The notes beneath the pieces are model-generated. The model was not told the origin of the DNA, searched no databases, and worked only from the letters and a program-made list of their open reading frames with translations. Below, one piece after another: positions 22,249 through 33,620 of a stretch of DNA of 64,000 nucleotides (the stretch's first letter is position 1; every line of letters begins with the position of its first letter). A program made the translations under genes and the position numbers. Source of the DNA: Manihot esculenta (lineage: Eukaryota > Streptophyta > Magnoliopsida > Malpighiales > Euphorbiaceae); contig NC_035165.2 of assembly GCF_001659605.2 (NCBI RefSeq), positions 13,388,445 through 13,452,444 of the forward strand, in the 5' to 3' direction.

Positions 22249-22472
22249 TGGTGAGAAAAGAAGGATAGGATTTTGCGTCTCAAACAAAATTTTATGACAG
22301 TGACAAGGCAGCGTGCAGAGCGGAGTCTTTGAAGGCCCATCTGATCTCACTTTTCAAATTCTTTGCTTTTTTTATTTATTTTTATTTTTAAAAAAAATTA
22401 ATATTTTTAGTTTGAGGGATTTTGCTTTTCTGTCAATTAACTAAAATTAATAAGGTCTTTAAAGTCCGATCC

Positions 22473-22480
22473 GGGCCCAC
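22473..22480. promoter_or_regulatory. TCP-type site in the host gene promoter
   Basis: GGGCCCAC fits the GGNCCCAC consensus bound by plant TCP transcription factors, which are common in promoters of growing tissue. It is about 230 bases upstream of the TATA box. Function is inferred from the motif alone. Confidence 0.35.
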
Positions 22481-22499
22481 CGTGGTAGGGAGAGCGTCT

Positions 22500-24960
22500 C
22501 AGATACAAATACAATATACGAATTTTGCGGTGTGCTTGGCTTGGCTCCTACTTAGGTGTCCCATTCTGGATTTTACTTTGCTTAGCTGTTTCTTATTTTG
22601 ATTTTTCCTTTTTTTTTTTTTTTCTTTTCCGCATTTGACTTTATTTTTATTTTTTGACAGATACTTCTTTTCAAATTTATCCTCAAAATTCTGATTTATG
22701 TATTTTTTTTCATTTAAATTTTTTAAAATCATTCAATGGATTTCGCATGTAATCCAAATAAAATCTCACTAATAATAAAACCCAAGTGGACTTGGAAGAT
22801 TAGTGGTGAATAAAACTAATAAAATCCCTTGAAATTTCCAAAAATATATTTTCAGTTTTTATCAGTTTTATAATTAGTACTGGATAAATTGATAATTCTC
22901 CTGAAAATTTTTATCATTTTATATTTTTAAATACGATATCGTTTAATTATTTCAATTTAGATTTTTATAAAATTAATTTTTTTCGTTTTGCAATAGAAAT
23001 TAAAAGTAAAGACGTATTTAATTTTAATTTTAATTTAAAGGGTTTTTTATTTGTAAAAATGACTTATTTTATCTATTTCCAAAATTTAAAAAACTTAATT
23101 ACAAATTTTAAAGGTTTTGTTTAAATTCAAAATTTTAATGATTTATTTATAATTGAACCCACATTTTAAGTGTTTAAATTGTTCTTTTGCATTCTTTGAA
23201 GTGTTATAATTAATTTTAGTCAGCATATCAAAGGAAATTCTGCTCATTCAAAGTTTTATGGTTTTATATTATTATAATAATTAAATTTTTGACTTCTAAA
23301 TTGAATATTAAATAATTTTACAATATATTTAGTAAAATGGGAAAGATTTATTTATTTATTTATTTATTTTATTGAACTTTTCTTTTTTATGTACTATATA
23401 AGAGAGGAAAAAAACTTTTAAATAAATATTTATTTAAATTTGATTTATATAAACTCAAAAAGTATTAAATGGAATCTATAATCAACAAAATTTATGTATG
23501 AATTTCTTTTTCTTTTAAATATTTTTTTATTCTCTTATTTTCCTCCCATGCAAAATTTGGAATTTGTAAACTTTTAATTACTCCACTTAATACTAAAGTT
23601 GCCTCATTAGCCTGGTTATGCTTCCACTCCCAGAGGAACAACAAGCCTATAAAGTTTTTTAGTCTATATAGGCATTTTTCCATTTAAAATAGATTAAATT
23701 TTTTGAGAAATTTAAAATAAAACAAATGAGATATCAGGTCCTTTTAGCTTTTAAAACTTATCAAAAATAATTTATATTATAACTTATTTTAATTTAAGAA
23801 AATATTTTTTTAAAATACTTTTAATATTTTATGACATTTAAAAAATTTAGAAACATGATTAACAGAAAATATTTCTATTAACTAATTTAAAATTAAATTA
23901 TTTAAAAAATTATTTTTAAAAAAATTCTTGTTTTTTTAAAAAGTCATTTTTATACTTTAAATTTGAAAATTTTATTAAAAATTTTTTAGATAAAGTTATT
24001 AATATATTTTAATTTTTAAATTAAAATTAAATAATAAAAAATTAACTATTATATTGAAAAATATTTTTTACGTAAAAATATTTTATATAAAAAAATTTCT
24101 ATGAAATATAACATTTTATTTTTAAAATAATTTTTTATTAAATGTTATTTTTTAAAAAAATTAAAGATCCAAATGCCAAAATCACCTGACGAAACTAAAA
24201 GTCAAATGCAACACAAATAAATATCAGATCACTACCACCTGTTCGTATTTCTACCATAGGCTGGGTGTTCCACTAAGAGAGAATACATAAGCATAAATCA
24301 TACAAAAATGGAAGCCCATTGAGGAAAGAATCGAGTATCTGCGCAAGCTCACCAATCGAAGGTCAAGAGATAACTGAAAATAAATATTTAAAGCAGTGAC
24401 GCTATTTGTAGTCTCCCTTCGATCTCGCTGTTATTATGACAATTCTAAAAGCAGCATTGTTCATAGACTGTTCAATTAATAGACGCTGGGCAAAAGGAAA
24501 ATAGAAGTAGAATATTCTTATTCTCTTTACAAAATTTTCCAAAAGATCAATGCAACGAATTCTATTAATCTATTATATTCAAAGAAGCAGAAGTTCACAT
24601 ACATATCTTCATCCAACCCACACAAATGGCAATAAGAGAAAAAAAAATTAGCACATATTATATCTACCCCAACAGGTTCCTTTTCATTTCTATCAACAAA
24701 AAAGCTTAACTCCCAATCCATAACAAAAAAAAAATGAGAACAGAAATATATATATATATATATATAAGCAAAGTCCAAAACATTAAAAAAATAAAACTAT
24801 AACAACCACCATTTACAGTGAATTTGAGACCATCAATTATAAAATACTCTAAGGATGATGATATGACAGAAAATAATGGACAAATTCACATAAATGTTCT
24901 GAGTGTAAGATATTTTCACTGATAACGACATCAATTGAAGCACAATATTTTAAGCATATT
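22500..24960. other. AT-rich intergenic DNA with simple repeats
   Basis: Mostly A/T-rich sequence. It includes a (TTTA)n run near 23347-23370 and a (TA)n run near 24748-24767. The 24230-24520 part is less AT-rich but I recognise nothing in it. Confidence 0.55.
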
Positions 24961-24961
24961 C

Positions 24962-26096
24962 AAGTTCTTTAAGTTTCCAATAGTTGAAGGAATGCTTCCT
25001 TCAAATCTGTTTTGTTTTCTGATAAGAAGAGGTGAGACAATCCTAAAAGGTTTGCTAAGGAGGATGGAATTCGACCAGACAATCTATTTTCAGTTAAATC
25101 TAGAACTTGTAACTGTTGAAACTTGCCAAAAGAAAGAGGGAACAACACTTGTGAAAATGTTATAGTGCATGACCAATCCAACCAAGTTGATGAGATTCTC
25201 AAATCCTATAGGAATGATGCCAGAGATTTGATTGTTCCTAAAATAAAAAATATTGAGTTCAGCTGGCAAATTTGCCACAAAATTGAAAAAAACACCACCA
25301 AGGTTGTTTTTGCTAAAATCCAAAATTCTCATCTTGGTAAAGTTTATCAGAGAGGAAACAAAAGCCAAGTCATTAGTTGAATTGCTTCCTAGATTATTCC
25401 CATGAAGTTGTATCCTCCACAGGTTCTTTAGATTTCCCAGAGAATATGGAACTTGCCCAATAAAGTTGTTCAGACTAAGATTAATAATTTCCAATTGAGA
25501 TGCATTGAAAAATGTTCTTGGGATTGACCAAACAAAATTATTCTCACCAAATCCAAAAAATTTGAGATTTGGGAGAGTGAGGCCTATGTTGTCTGGTAGA
25601 CTACCGTTGAGCTAGTTATGTATAACTTCAAAGTTTATTATAGAAGAGATATTAAAAATGGATGGAGGGATTATACTAGATAGAAGATTAACTCTAACTG
25701 CAAAAGTTTTTAAGCTTGTTAATCCTCCTATGGAATCAGGAATATTTCCCATCAAGTTGTTGAGTGTCACATGAAAGATAATGAGCGAAGAAGGATTGTC
25801 GAATGAAGTTGGGATTTCTCCTCTGAGATTGTTCACTTGAAGCCGAAGCTCCTCAAGCTTTACTAAAGGACCAAGTTCTGCTGGTATTTTTCTTGATAAA
25901 TTTTTCCTTTGCAAGCCATCCTTCTGAGTTGAGAACAGATGGTCAAATTGGTCAGAATTTCGCCGACCAAGGTGTTGTTGTCAAGAAGGAAATATTCTAG
26001 GAGAAATAACTGCTAACTTCTTGTGGAATCTGACCTTGGAAACTGTTGTTCTGGAGGCTAATGAATCCAAGGAAACTAAGGTCGCTAATGTATGGT
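24962..26096 (-). pseudogene. LRR receptor-like kinase fragment (LRR-XII type), decayed and truncated
   Basis: On the minus strand this encodes a run of leucine-rich repeats of the plant extracellular 24-residue type. Segments include FLGFISLQNNSFQGQIPQEV (near 26040), IPAELGPLVKLEELRLQVNN (25890-25830), IPDSIGGLTSLKTF and LQVLDLTENRLSGRIPSSLA. Order and wording are those of the Xa21/EFR-like LRR-XII receptor kinases that sense microbial patterns. There are stops (about 25612 and near 25985) and at least one frame change (about 25010, inside FEGSIPSTIGNLKNLN). The kinase and transmembrane parts are missing. The N-terminal side is cut at 26096/26097 by an LTR. It is non-functional. Confidence 0.85.
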
Positions 26097-27790
26097 TGCA
26101 ACGTCCCGGAAATCAGATCGCTATCGGCGCTAGGGTTCAGATCAACTTAAAGTCGCTGGAGCCCGTAGCAAGCGTACTCTACATCTTGATATAATCTCAT
26201 ACATGATCACACAAGCATATAAAAATATTTTTATTTTATTAACCAAAACTTGACTTGTGCGTGCATTATAACTAAAAACATAAACCCATACTAGTGCTCT
26301 CATCAAATGTTCCAGTATGGTCAACGTTACATGCCTTAAACTTGGTTAAACATAACTTAAACTTTCAAACTTTTATATAAAGATCATAAACAGAGATTAT
26401 AAAGAAAACTCGAGCAAATCACAATTCTAATCCACAATTTAATACATATCCAGAGTTATATTATTACAACGGACTATACCAACAACAACGACCTCCTGTG
26501 ATAACTCCACTTCTACAAACCTGGGGTTAGGAAAAAGAGATAAGTTATAAGAGTCTAGTGAGTAAAATTATAAATAAAAGCACTTTAATAAAATATATGA
26601 TCATATAAATGCGCCACAACACAAGCAATTCAAATCAATATGGACTAGTCATGAGTAACCCTTTATATATTCCAATAGTGCCTGGCCCACGTCGGGAGCT
26701 CCTCAGGACTTCCTCTTAAACATAATATAACATATCCAAAATGCCAGGAACGTAAAATGGGTAACCATGGTCTTTCCCTTACATAGTGCCATGGGTATAA
26801 AATGGGCAACCCTGGTATTTTCATTACATAGTGTCAGGGGCGTAGAATAGGCAACCCTAGTCTTTCCATATCCGTCATAGCATATCATAGCATATCATAG
26901 CATACTCGAGGGCTAGTGGTCATCCAACATCCATCCACAATAACAAAAAATAATGCAATGCATCATATTTGTGATTTCTAATGCGAAGCACCCTAGACAG
27001 ATACATACATGGCATTCGTGATGCATGAGCATGCTTAAAACATTTAGTTCCTTTAAAATAATAACTAAGTTTAATTCTACTCACCTTTGGCCAATGCACA
27101 CCTAACTCTGAAGCAGTTATCTCACTGCAAGTCTCTACAGTCTTTCAAGTCCGATCCTATACAGATGGACTTAAATGAGGGACCAAACATAACTTTTATA
27201 ACACTTAAAACTATCCCAAGAAACCCCTATAAGCATACAAGAACACATATAGAAAATAAGATGGAAAAGGCTGGACAGAGGACTTTTGGCGGTAGGTTTG
27301 GCGGCCGAAGGTCCCTTTACAAATCTGAAGGTCAATCCTTCGAAGCAGGTTCGACGGCCTAAAAGCTGCCTCCACAAGCAGGTTTGACGGTCGAACCTGG
27401 GTTCTCCAGCAAGGCAGAACCCAATTCTGCCCTAAAACTCACCCACCAAAACACAATGAAACTCACATGCAGAAGCCTCAAAACAACCATGCACATCCTA
27501 AAACACAAGAAACACTTAATGCTAACCTAAAATTCTACATGGATTGAACAAAACCACTCATCATATAGACATTCTAGGTTCAAACATAAAAGGAGAAAAG
27601 ACACAATCCTTTGCATGCATTCTCAAAACAGTAACTCCAGCAACACATAACTCATATTTAGTCCAAAACAAAAGGGTTTAGAGAAGCCAAACTTACCTCT
27701 TTGAAAGAACACAACCACAACAACAAAGAGGAGGTTTCAAGGAAGGAAAAGGGATGAACTTAGAAGATCCTAATCAAACCAAAATTAGAT
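26097..27790 (-). mobile_element. Old Tekay-type LTR, left part, inserted in the receptor-kinase relic
   Basis: It starts TGCAACGTCCCGGA and follows the same order of blocks as the other Tekay-type LTRs, but with many mutations. It still keeps the candidate splice signals in the sense of the element: donor AGAG|GTAAGT at 27696, acceptor TGTATAG|G at 27157, second donor GTGAGT at 27084 and second acceptor TTTGTAG at 26513. It is interrupted near 27790 by another LTR-like insertion and may resume at about 29403. Confidence 0.72.
26740..26880. repeat. 45-bp minisatellite in the old LTR
   Basis: Three diverged 45-bp units (phase marks GTAACC/GCAACC at 26761, 26806 and 26851) lie in candidate intron 2. 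A short array of CATAGCATAT follows at 26875-26905. Confidence 0.7.
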
Positions 27791-27800
27791 CCATTTTTCA

Positions 27801-29402
27801 TGTTATTATTGATGTTAAATTACATATTTTCTATTTAATTTTGTGGTTTTAATCTTATTTTGCAAAAAATAGTGTAAAATGATAAATTGATGAAAAATAG
27901 CCTAAAAATGCCCAAAAGATAGGTTGACCAAAGTTGTTTGGCCAAACCACCCTTAAGGATGGCTAAGGAAGCTGCTCAAAGAGAATGAAAGAAAAAGTCA
28001 AGAAGTCAAGTTTGGTGTGCCAAGATCAGTTTGCCCAAACAACTGCCCAAACCAAATTTACAGCAGAAACTAATAAGGATAATGAGTAGTGCATACTTGT
28101 TGTTTCGCCAACTGTTTGCACAAACAGTTGCCCAAACCAATTTCCGCAGAGTAGAAACAGAGAAGCAAATAGCACAGACAGACTGTTTGGCCGGCTGTTT
28201 GCCCAAATAGTCGTCCAAACAAATTTTGTAGTAGAATTGAGCAGAAATGCGGGAAACCCAGAATTTCAAATTTTCAGAAGTCTATCCTATCTCAAACACT
28301 TCAAGACACCTTAGCAGCACATCAAACACATCAGCAACAGTATTCTACCCCACCAAGGAGTCCAAAACATAAGGAAACACAATTGCAAAGGAAATTAAAG
28401 TCCAAATTGGAGAAGAATTCCATCTAATCAAAGAGTTAACTTAGAATTCTCCATTCAGCTCTAAATAGACAGCCTTTCAGCAGCCAAGAGGATTGATTTT
28501 GGGAGATCATCACCTTCAGTAGCTCACTGCACCACCAGCAGCCGCCTAGTCGGCCTATTTGCTTCTTCTTGATTTCTTTCTTTATTTTTGATGTTAGTTT
28601 CAACCATGAGTGGCTGAAACCTTATATTCTAGTTGAAGTATAGGTGAAATTTCAGTTTGTTAATAAATTGGGAGATTTGAACCTATCGTGTTCATCTTTT
28701 ATTTATCAATATTTATGCAATTTCATGCTTAATTCTATTGTTACTTTGTTGTTTAGATCAATAGGACCCATTGATTCTTGATTGCAAAGTGATAATTTAT
28801 TAGTTTGGGTAGTTTAAGTCCGTAATTGCTTGAATTATTCAAATATAAGTAACTATTGGTGTAAAAATTAAGGAGATTACATAATCTAACTCAAGATCAC
28901 CATACGTTTGGTTAGCTAGAATTAGGTCTCTCTATTTCTTAATGCAATTAACAGTTGTATGAATCAAAAGCCCCAAGGACGTTCCTTGGCAACTTGTTAA
29001 TTAGTGATTAATTAGCGAATGTTTCCTAATTAATCTATACTTAAGAAGGGATATGGTGGTGAGGAGCGTCTTTCACCCCCATAACTAATTTACTGAACCA
29101 AATAAAAGAACCTAAGTGTCAATGATCAATGCCAACAACTGAAATGGATCCAATGCTTCAACTAGGTTCTCCTCATTATTGAATTTTGGTTACTTTATTA
29201 TTTGCATTACTTTATTACTTTTAATTCTAATTTAGTTCATCAAACTTCAAAACCCCCATTTTATTTTTCTTTTTAGTTTATTTACTTGGTCATTGATAGA
29301 AGAATAGGTAAGTATCAATTTCCTGTGGATATGATCATTTTACCACTATAGAATTGTAAAGTTGTGAATAATCAAAAATGTTATTTTTTACCGGTCTCGA
29401 CA
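27801..29402 (+). mobile_element. Probable solo LTR of a Tat/Athila-like element nested in the old LTR
   Basis: This block has the texture of a plant gypsy LTR: CATGAGTGGCTGAAACC near 28605, and a 3' end with TTTCCTGTGGATATGATC near 29320. Repeats of the word GTTTGCCCAAA lie near 28020-28230. It splits the Tekay-type LTR. I could not find a target duplication, so both borders are approximate. Confidence 0.45.
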
Positions 29403-29600
29403 ACCGCACAGTCAAATTCCAAGAGCTAGAATTTTGAAACACAACTCAAATCTTTAAAACAAACGTAAAAACTCATGAAAAAATTGCTTAAAAGAAGCAT
29501 TATGGAGGAGAGGGCCAGGAAAACTCACATTTGCTCGAAATGGAAAGAAATTTCCGCATCTACCGTCAGAACCTACTCTCAGGAGGGCAAGTCAAGCATG
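29403..29600 (-). mobile_element. Possible right remnant of the old Tekay-type LTR
   Basis: Weak similarity of order to the TATA-proximal part of the intact LTRs (AACTCATG and CTCGAAATGGAAAG blocks). The right limit is not clear. Confidence 0.3.
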
Positions 29601-30235
29601 GAATCATGTTAAGGTAAGGTTTCTAATCCATCTAGAATAGAATCTACAAAAGATATTTGACTTCCCACTTATTCAGTCAACCTTACTTGAAGAGCCTTTT
29701 GTCTCCGGGGTAGAGGAATAATAGCTAATCAGGTAGACCGGTTGCAATCAGTCTTTGCAAGTATAAGATCAGCTGTGTAAGAAAAGTAGTGTGCTCACGA
29801 GTCGGGATTAGGAAGCTCTCCTACAGTGAAGAAAGAAAGAAGTGTTGGTTCGAGTCAAGCTTGTGAAAAGGTGACTGGGCCATCTACAAGTGTACCATCC
29901 TCATGCAGATACACAACGTAATCATAAGAAAGGGCAGGTCTCCTCTCTCTTTTTGATCTCCTCAATGCCACTTGACCTCCCACAGGTGGTGCCTTTGTAA
30001 CTTTTATGATTTTAATGAGAATATTTTGCCCTTACTGTATGTTCAAATAATCTCTTTTAAGATTTTTGCTTTAAGGGATTAACACCCTTCAATATCACCT
30101 GATTACTAACCTGTCTAGGGGTTAAAGGACTTAGTACATTTTTGGAATGGGACTATCAACCAGCCATACAATATGGCAGATGAACTACCTTTATTATTTT
30201 AATGTCGTCCAACCATGATTCTATTGGTTTTCCTA
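29601..30235. other. Unassigned sequence beside Tat debris
   Basis: Moderately GC-rich sequence without an open frame. Its position between LTR remnants and the minisatellite suggests it is non-coding retroelement sequence. Confidence 0.35.
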
Positions 30236-30239
30236 TCTT

Positions 30240-30750
30240 GTGGCTTTGTTTGGCGGAATCGGTGCCTGAGTGGTCTGGCAAAAATAACTTAGCGACCTAG
30301 TCTGACGAAAACTACCTTATGGCATTGATTAATGGGACCAGTTCTTGAGTGGTCTAACGAAAACTGCCTTATGACTTACCTTGGCGAAAATTACCTTATG
30401 GCTTTGATTAGTAGGACCAGTGCCCAAGCGGTCTGGCGGAAATCACCTTATGACCTGACCTAGCGAAAACTGCCTTATGGCCTTAATTAGTGGGACCAGC
30501 GCCCGAGTGGTTTGGCAGAAACCACCTTGTGACCTTAACCTAGTGAAAATTACCTTATGGCTTTGATGGTGACCTGGTCTAGCGAAAACTGTCTTATAGC
30601 CTTGATTAGTGTGACCAGCGCCCGAGCAGTCTGGCAGAAACCTTCTTGTGATCTAGCCTAACAAAAACTACCTTATGGTCTTGATTAGTGTGACCAGCGC
30701 TCGAGTGATCTAGCAAAAACCGCCTTGTGACCTATGGTATTTTTGAATTG
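30240..30750. repeat. 79-80-bp minisatellite in Tat-type debris
   Basis: About six units with the words GGGACCAGCGCCCGAGTGGT and GCGAAAACTGCCTTATGG recur with a period of 79-80 bp (GACCA phase marks near 30335, 30415, 30494, 30613 and 30692). One unit is a partial duplication, giving a 119-bp step. Such arrays are common in non-coding parts of Tat/Ogre-type elements. Confidence 0.85.
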
Positions 30751-30989
30751 TTTAATAGATATAGGGGAAATCAAGCTATTGCTCTTGTTCCTTGAAGAAC
30801 AAAACATATGAAAATATCTCATTTATTAAAAGAATATTCTTCACCTACATACGAGGCGGAACTATTCGATTTCCCCCAAATGACTATCTTATGAGATTTT
30901 GAGCGGATGATTCCCATGGACGATTGACTCCCCAGATTTCCAAAGGTTCCTTACCTACCCGGTAATTATGTTTGTAATCTGCTTACTTT

Positions 30990-31930
30990 TCCTAACCATT
31001 GCTAGGTCCTTTTGTTATTATATATATGACTCCTACAGATTCTTTATTAGGGATTTTCTCAAGAGTTATTTCCTCGAGTTCAAATCCCTTTTCTTCTTTG
31101 CCCTTCCTTATGAATTTTCGTAAGGTGTTCTCCCTTATTTACCTTTCGATCTCGTCCTTCAATTATAGATATTTTTCTGTTGTATGGTCATGATCTTCAT
31201 GGAAGCGACAATATTTTATCTTGTCTCGTTTTTTTTTCTTTCTCGAGATTGAGCTTGGGTGGCCACCTAATTTCTTTATCATTCTTCCTGATCCGCATCA
31301 AGATACGAGTTTGTGAGTCACTTAGTGGAGTATAATTCTTATACTTACCCCATTCGTCCTTCTTTCACGAGATGGGGTAGCTACTGCGATCTCCTTAATG
31401 TCCTTGTCTCTCGGGCTTTTGACCTTGTTTCTAACTTGCCCTCTTGTCTTCTTTCAATGCCTGAACTTCGTCATTCATCTTGATATACATTTAGGCTTTA
31501 TTTATCAATTGTTGATATATTATGGTTGGATTTTTAATTAAGAAATCCATGAATTTGGCATTGCAGGTTTCTTTCTTTAATGCCTCACACACTATCTCAT
31601 GGTTTAATTCTTCAACCTATATGGTTTGAGCATTGAAACGAAAAATAAAACTTTTTAAAGTCTCGCCCTCACCTTGGCGGACACAGATCAGAAAAAAGAT
31701 TTTTTGAAGATATGCAAATAATAAATCTAAATTTGAATATTATAGCAAAGTGTATAAAATTTTGAATTAGACTTGAGCCGAAATGTTAGTATTATTTTTG
31801 AGTTAAATCAATGAGTGTTAACAAAAAATATTCGACATAACACAAAATCATTAATGTCTCAAAGTTACATGGCCATTTTGAAAATAATTAAATGACTTTT
31901 ACGATTTATCGTTTCGTTGTATTCGTCTAA
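30990..31930 (-). pseudogene. Second decayed Tat-type gag fragment
   Basis: This region parallels 18900-19750 line by line, including a YCRFHEDHDHTTE segment near 31195 and the block around 31600-31700 (CTCATGGTTTAATTCTTCAA). There are many stops. It is a separate, more decayed copy of the same family in the same orientation. Confidence 0.65.
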
Positions 31931-33080
31931 ACTAATTAAAACATTAATTTAATTAATATTTTTTAAACTAAATATTAATTTTATAAATTGTCCTAATTTT
32001 ATATTATTTTAATAAATAATTTTTTAAAAAATATTAGTTTAATAATGATCTCTCGTAGTAATATTTAGATTTACTATAAGACAGCATTGAACAACGTGTC
32101 ACTTTTTGTTTGGTTGGTCCCACATAGATATGCCTTGGAGGGCCAATCTGATGTCAACATCGTGGCCTGAGCCTTTAATCTCCTGAGCGTTTAATCTACC
32201 TGAGTGCTACCTTCGTAAACAAGTAGTTGCTACTAGACTCGCCCAGACCTCATAATTTCTCTAGTAATTAAAAAAAACCAAAAAACCGTCCAAAACCTTA
32301 TTATTCTTTATAATTAGAAATGTAAATGGATTGTTATGATGAAAATTAAATTATTTAAATTTAAATTTAATTTATATTAGTAATATTTAAATTTATTTTT
32401 AAATTTAATTAAAAATTAATTTAAATTATTTAAATTTGTTTTAAATTTAATTATTATTATTAGAGTAAAATTTGAATTTATTTAATTTTATATATTTTAA
32501 TTAATAATTTATATAAAAAAATTTATTAATAATTTTATTTAAAAAATTCAGTATTTTTAAAATATTTAAATTTTAATTTTTAAATAAAAAATTATAAATA
32601 TTATTATAAAATATATTTTTATATTAAATTAATTATTTATATAAATAAATTTGGATAGTGAGTATTATACGTATAAAATTTAAATTTAATTTAAATATTA
32701 GTGGATATTATTTCTTTTAAATTTAAATTTATTTTAAATTTAATTATAATTATTTAAATTTATTTTATTAAAATTTGGTGGAATTGATTATTCGAAAATA
32801 CTTAATTTATTATATTTTTATTTATATTAATAATTTTTATTTATTTTATATTTTTATATATATTAAAAATATTTTTAAAATTTTTTAATTATAGTATTTT
32901 TAAAAATATTAAAAAATAAAAAAAAATTCTAAAAACTTTTTAAAAAGTAAAATAAAATGATATTATCATATTTAATTTATATATTATTATAATATAAAAA
33001 TAAATAATATTTTTAAAATAAATAAAAAATATGAGAAAATAAAATTTTATTATTATTATTATTTAAATAAAAATCTGTTT
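31931..33080. other. AT-rich DNA
   Basis: A/T-rich sequence, particularly 32320-33060, with many repeats of ATTTAAATTTAA-like words. The 32100-32280 part is closer to average composition but is not recognisable. Confidence 0.5.
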
Positions 33081-33620
33081 TTTTGGTGGTTCCCACTGCC
33101 CACCACTTCCCAAAACATGCAGGAAACTGGGTAAGTGCCGGAAATCTAGATTGTAGCCGAAATTTAAGCGGCGCCGACGCAAGAAGCCAGCTTTTGTTTC
33201 GTTTTATTAGCTGCGTTTGTTCATGCGAAGCTCCACGTAAACCGTGCACCAGCTTTTGTTTCGTTTTATTCGCTGCTCTTGTTCATGCAAAGCTCCACGT
33301 AAACAATAAATTGTGCCACGAACTTATTTACGTAAATTGTGCCACGAAGCTGTACACGTAACGAGTGGATTACAGCCTATCTCTTGAAGTAAGCGTGGAC
33401 AGGACAGCAATGACCTTTATATTTTTCCGTGAATCACCGGCTACCGATTGAAAGAGATTAGATAGATAAGTTCTGGAGATAAAGATAAGAGAGATTCACG
33501 TGGCCGCAGTGGGAGACGGGATTTGTGAATTTGAAATGGCAATAATGTCCTTTGATGTGGCGGGTTTCACCGATTGAAATAACGCATCTACGCTTCTTAA
33601 AAAACAAATATCTACACTTC
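33081..33620. other. GC-richer island with G-box and I-box-like motifs
   Basis: An island of normal base composition between AT-rich deserts. It contains a 61-bp tandem duplication (33189 and 33250, core CAGCTTTTGTTTCGTTTTAT), a CACGTG G-box near 33498 and GATAAG words near 33466-33490. No gene follows on either side within 2 kb. It could be a promoter relic or part of an unknown repeat. The frame over 33083-33361 is not convincing as a gene. Confidence 0.35.

Noticed and set aside
22499..22732. Lys-rich 77-residue frame upstream of the host gene
   Set aside because: It is a reading of A/T-rich low-complexity DNA, overlaps the promoter and has no start context.
33083..33361. 92-residue frame as a host gene
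   Set aside because: It spans an internal 61-bp tandem duplication, has no recognisable domain and no gene-like flanks.
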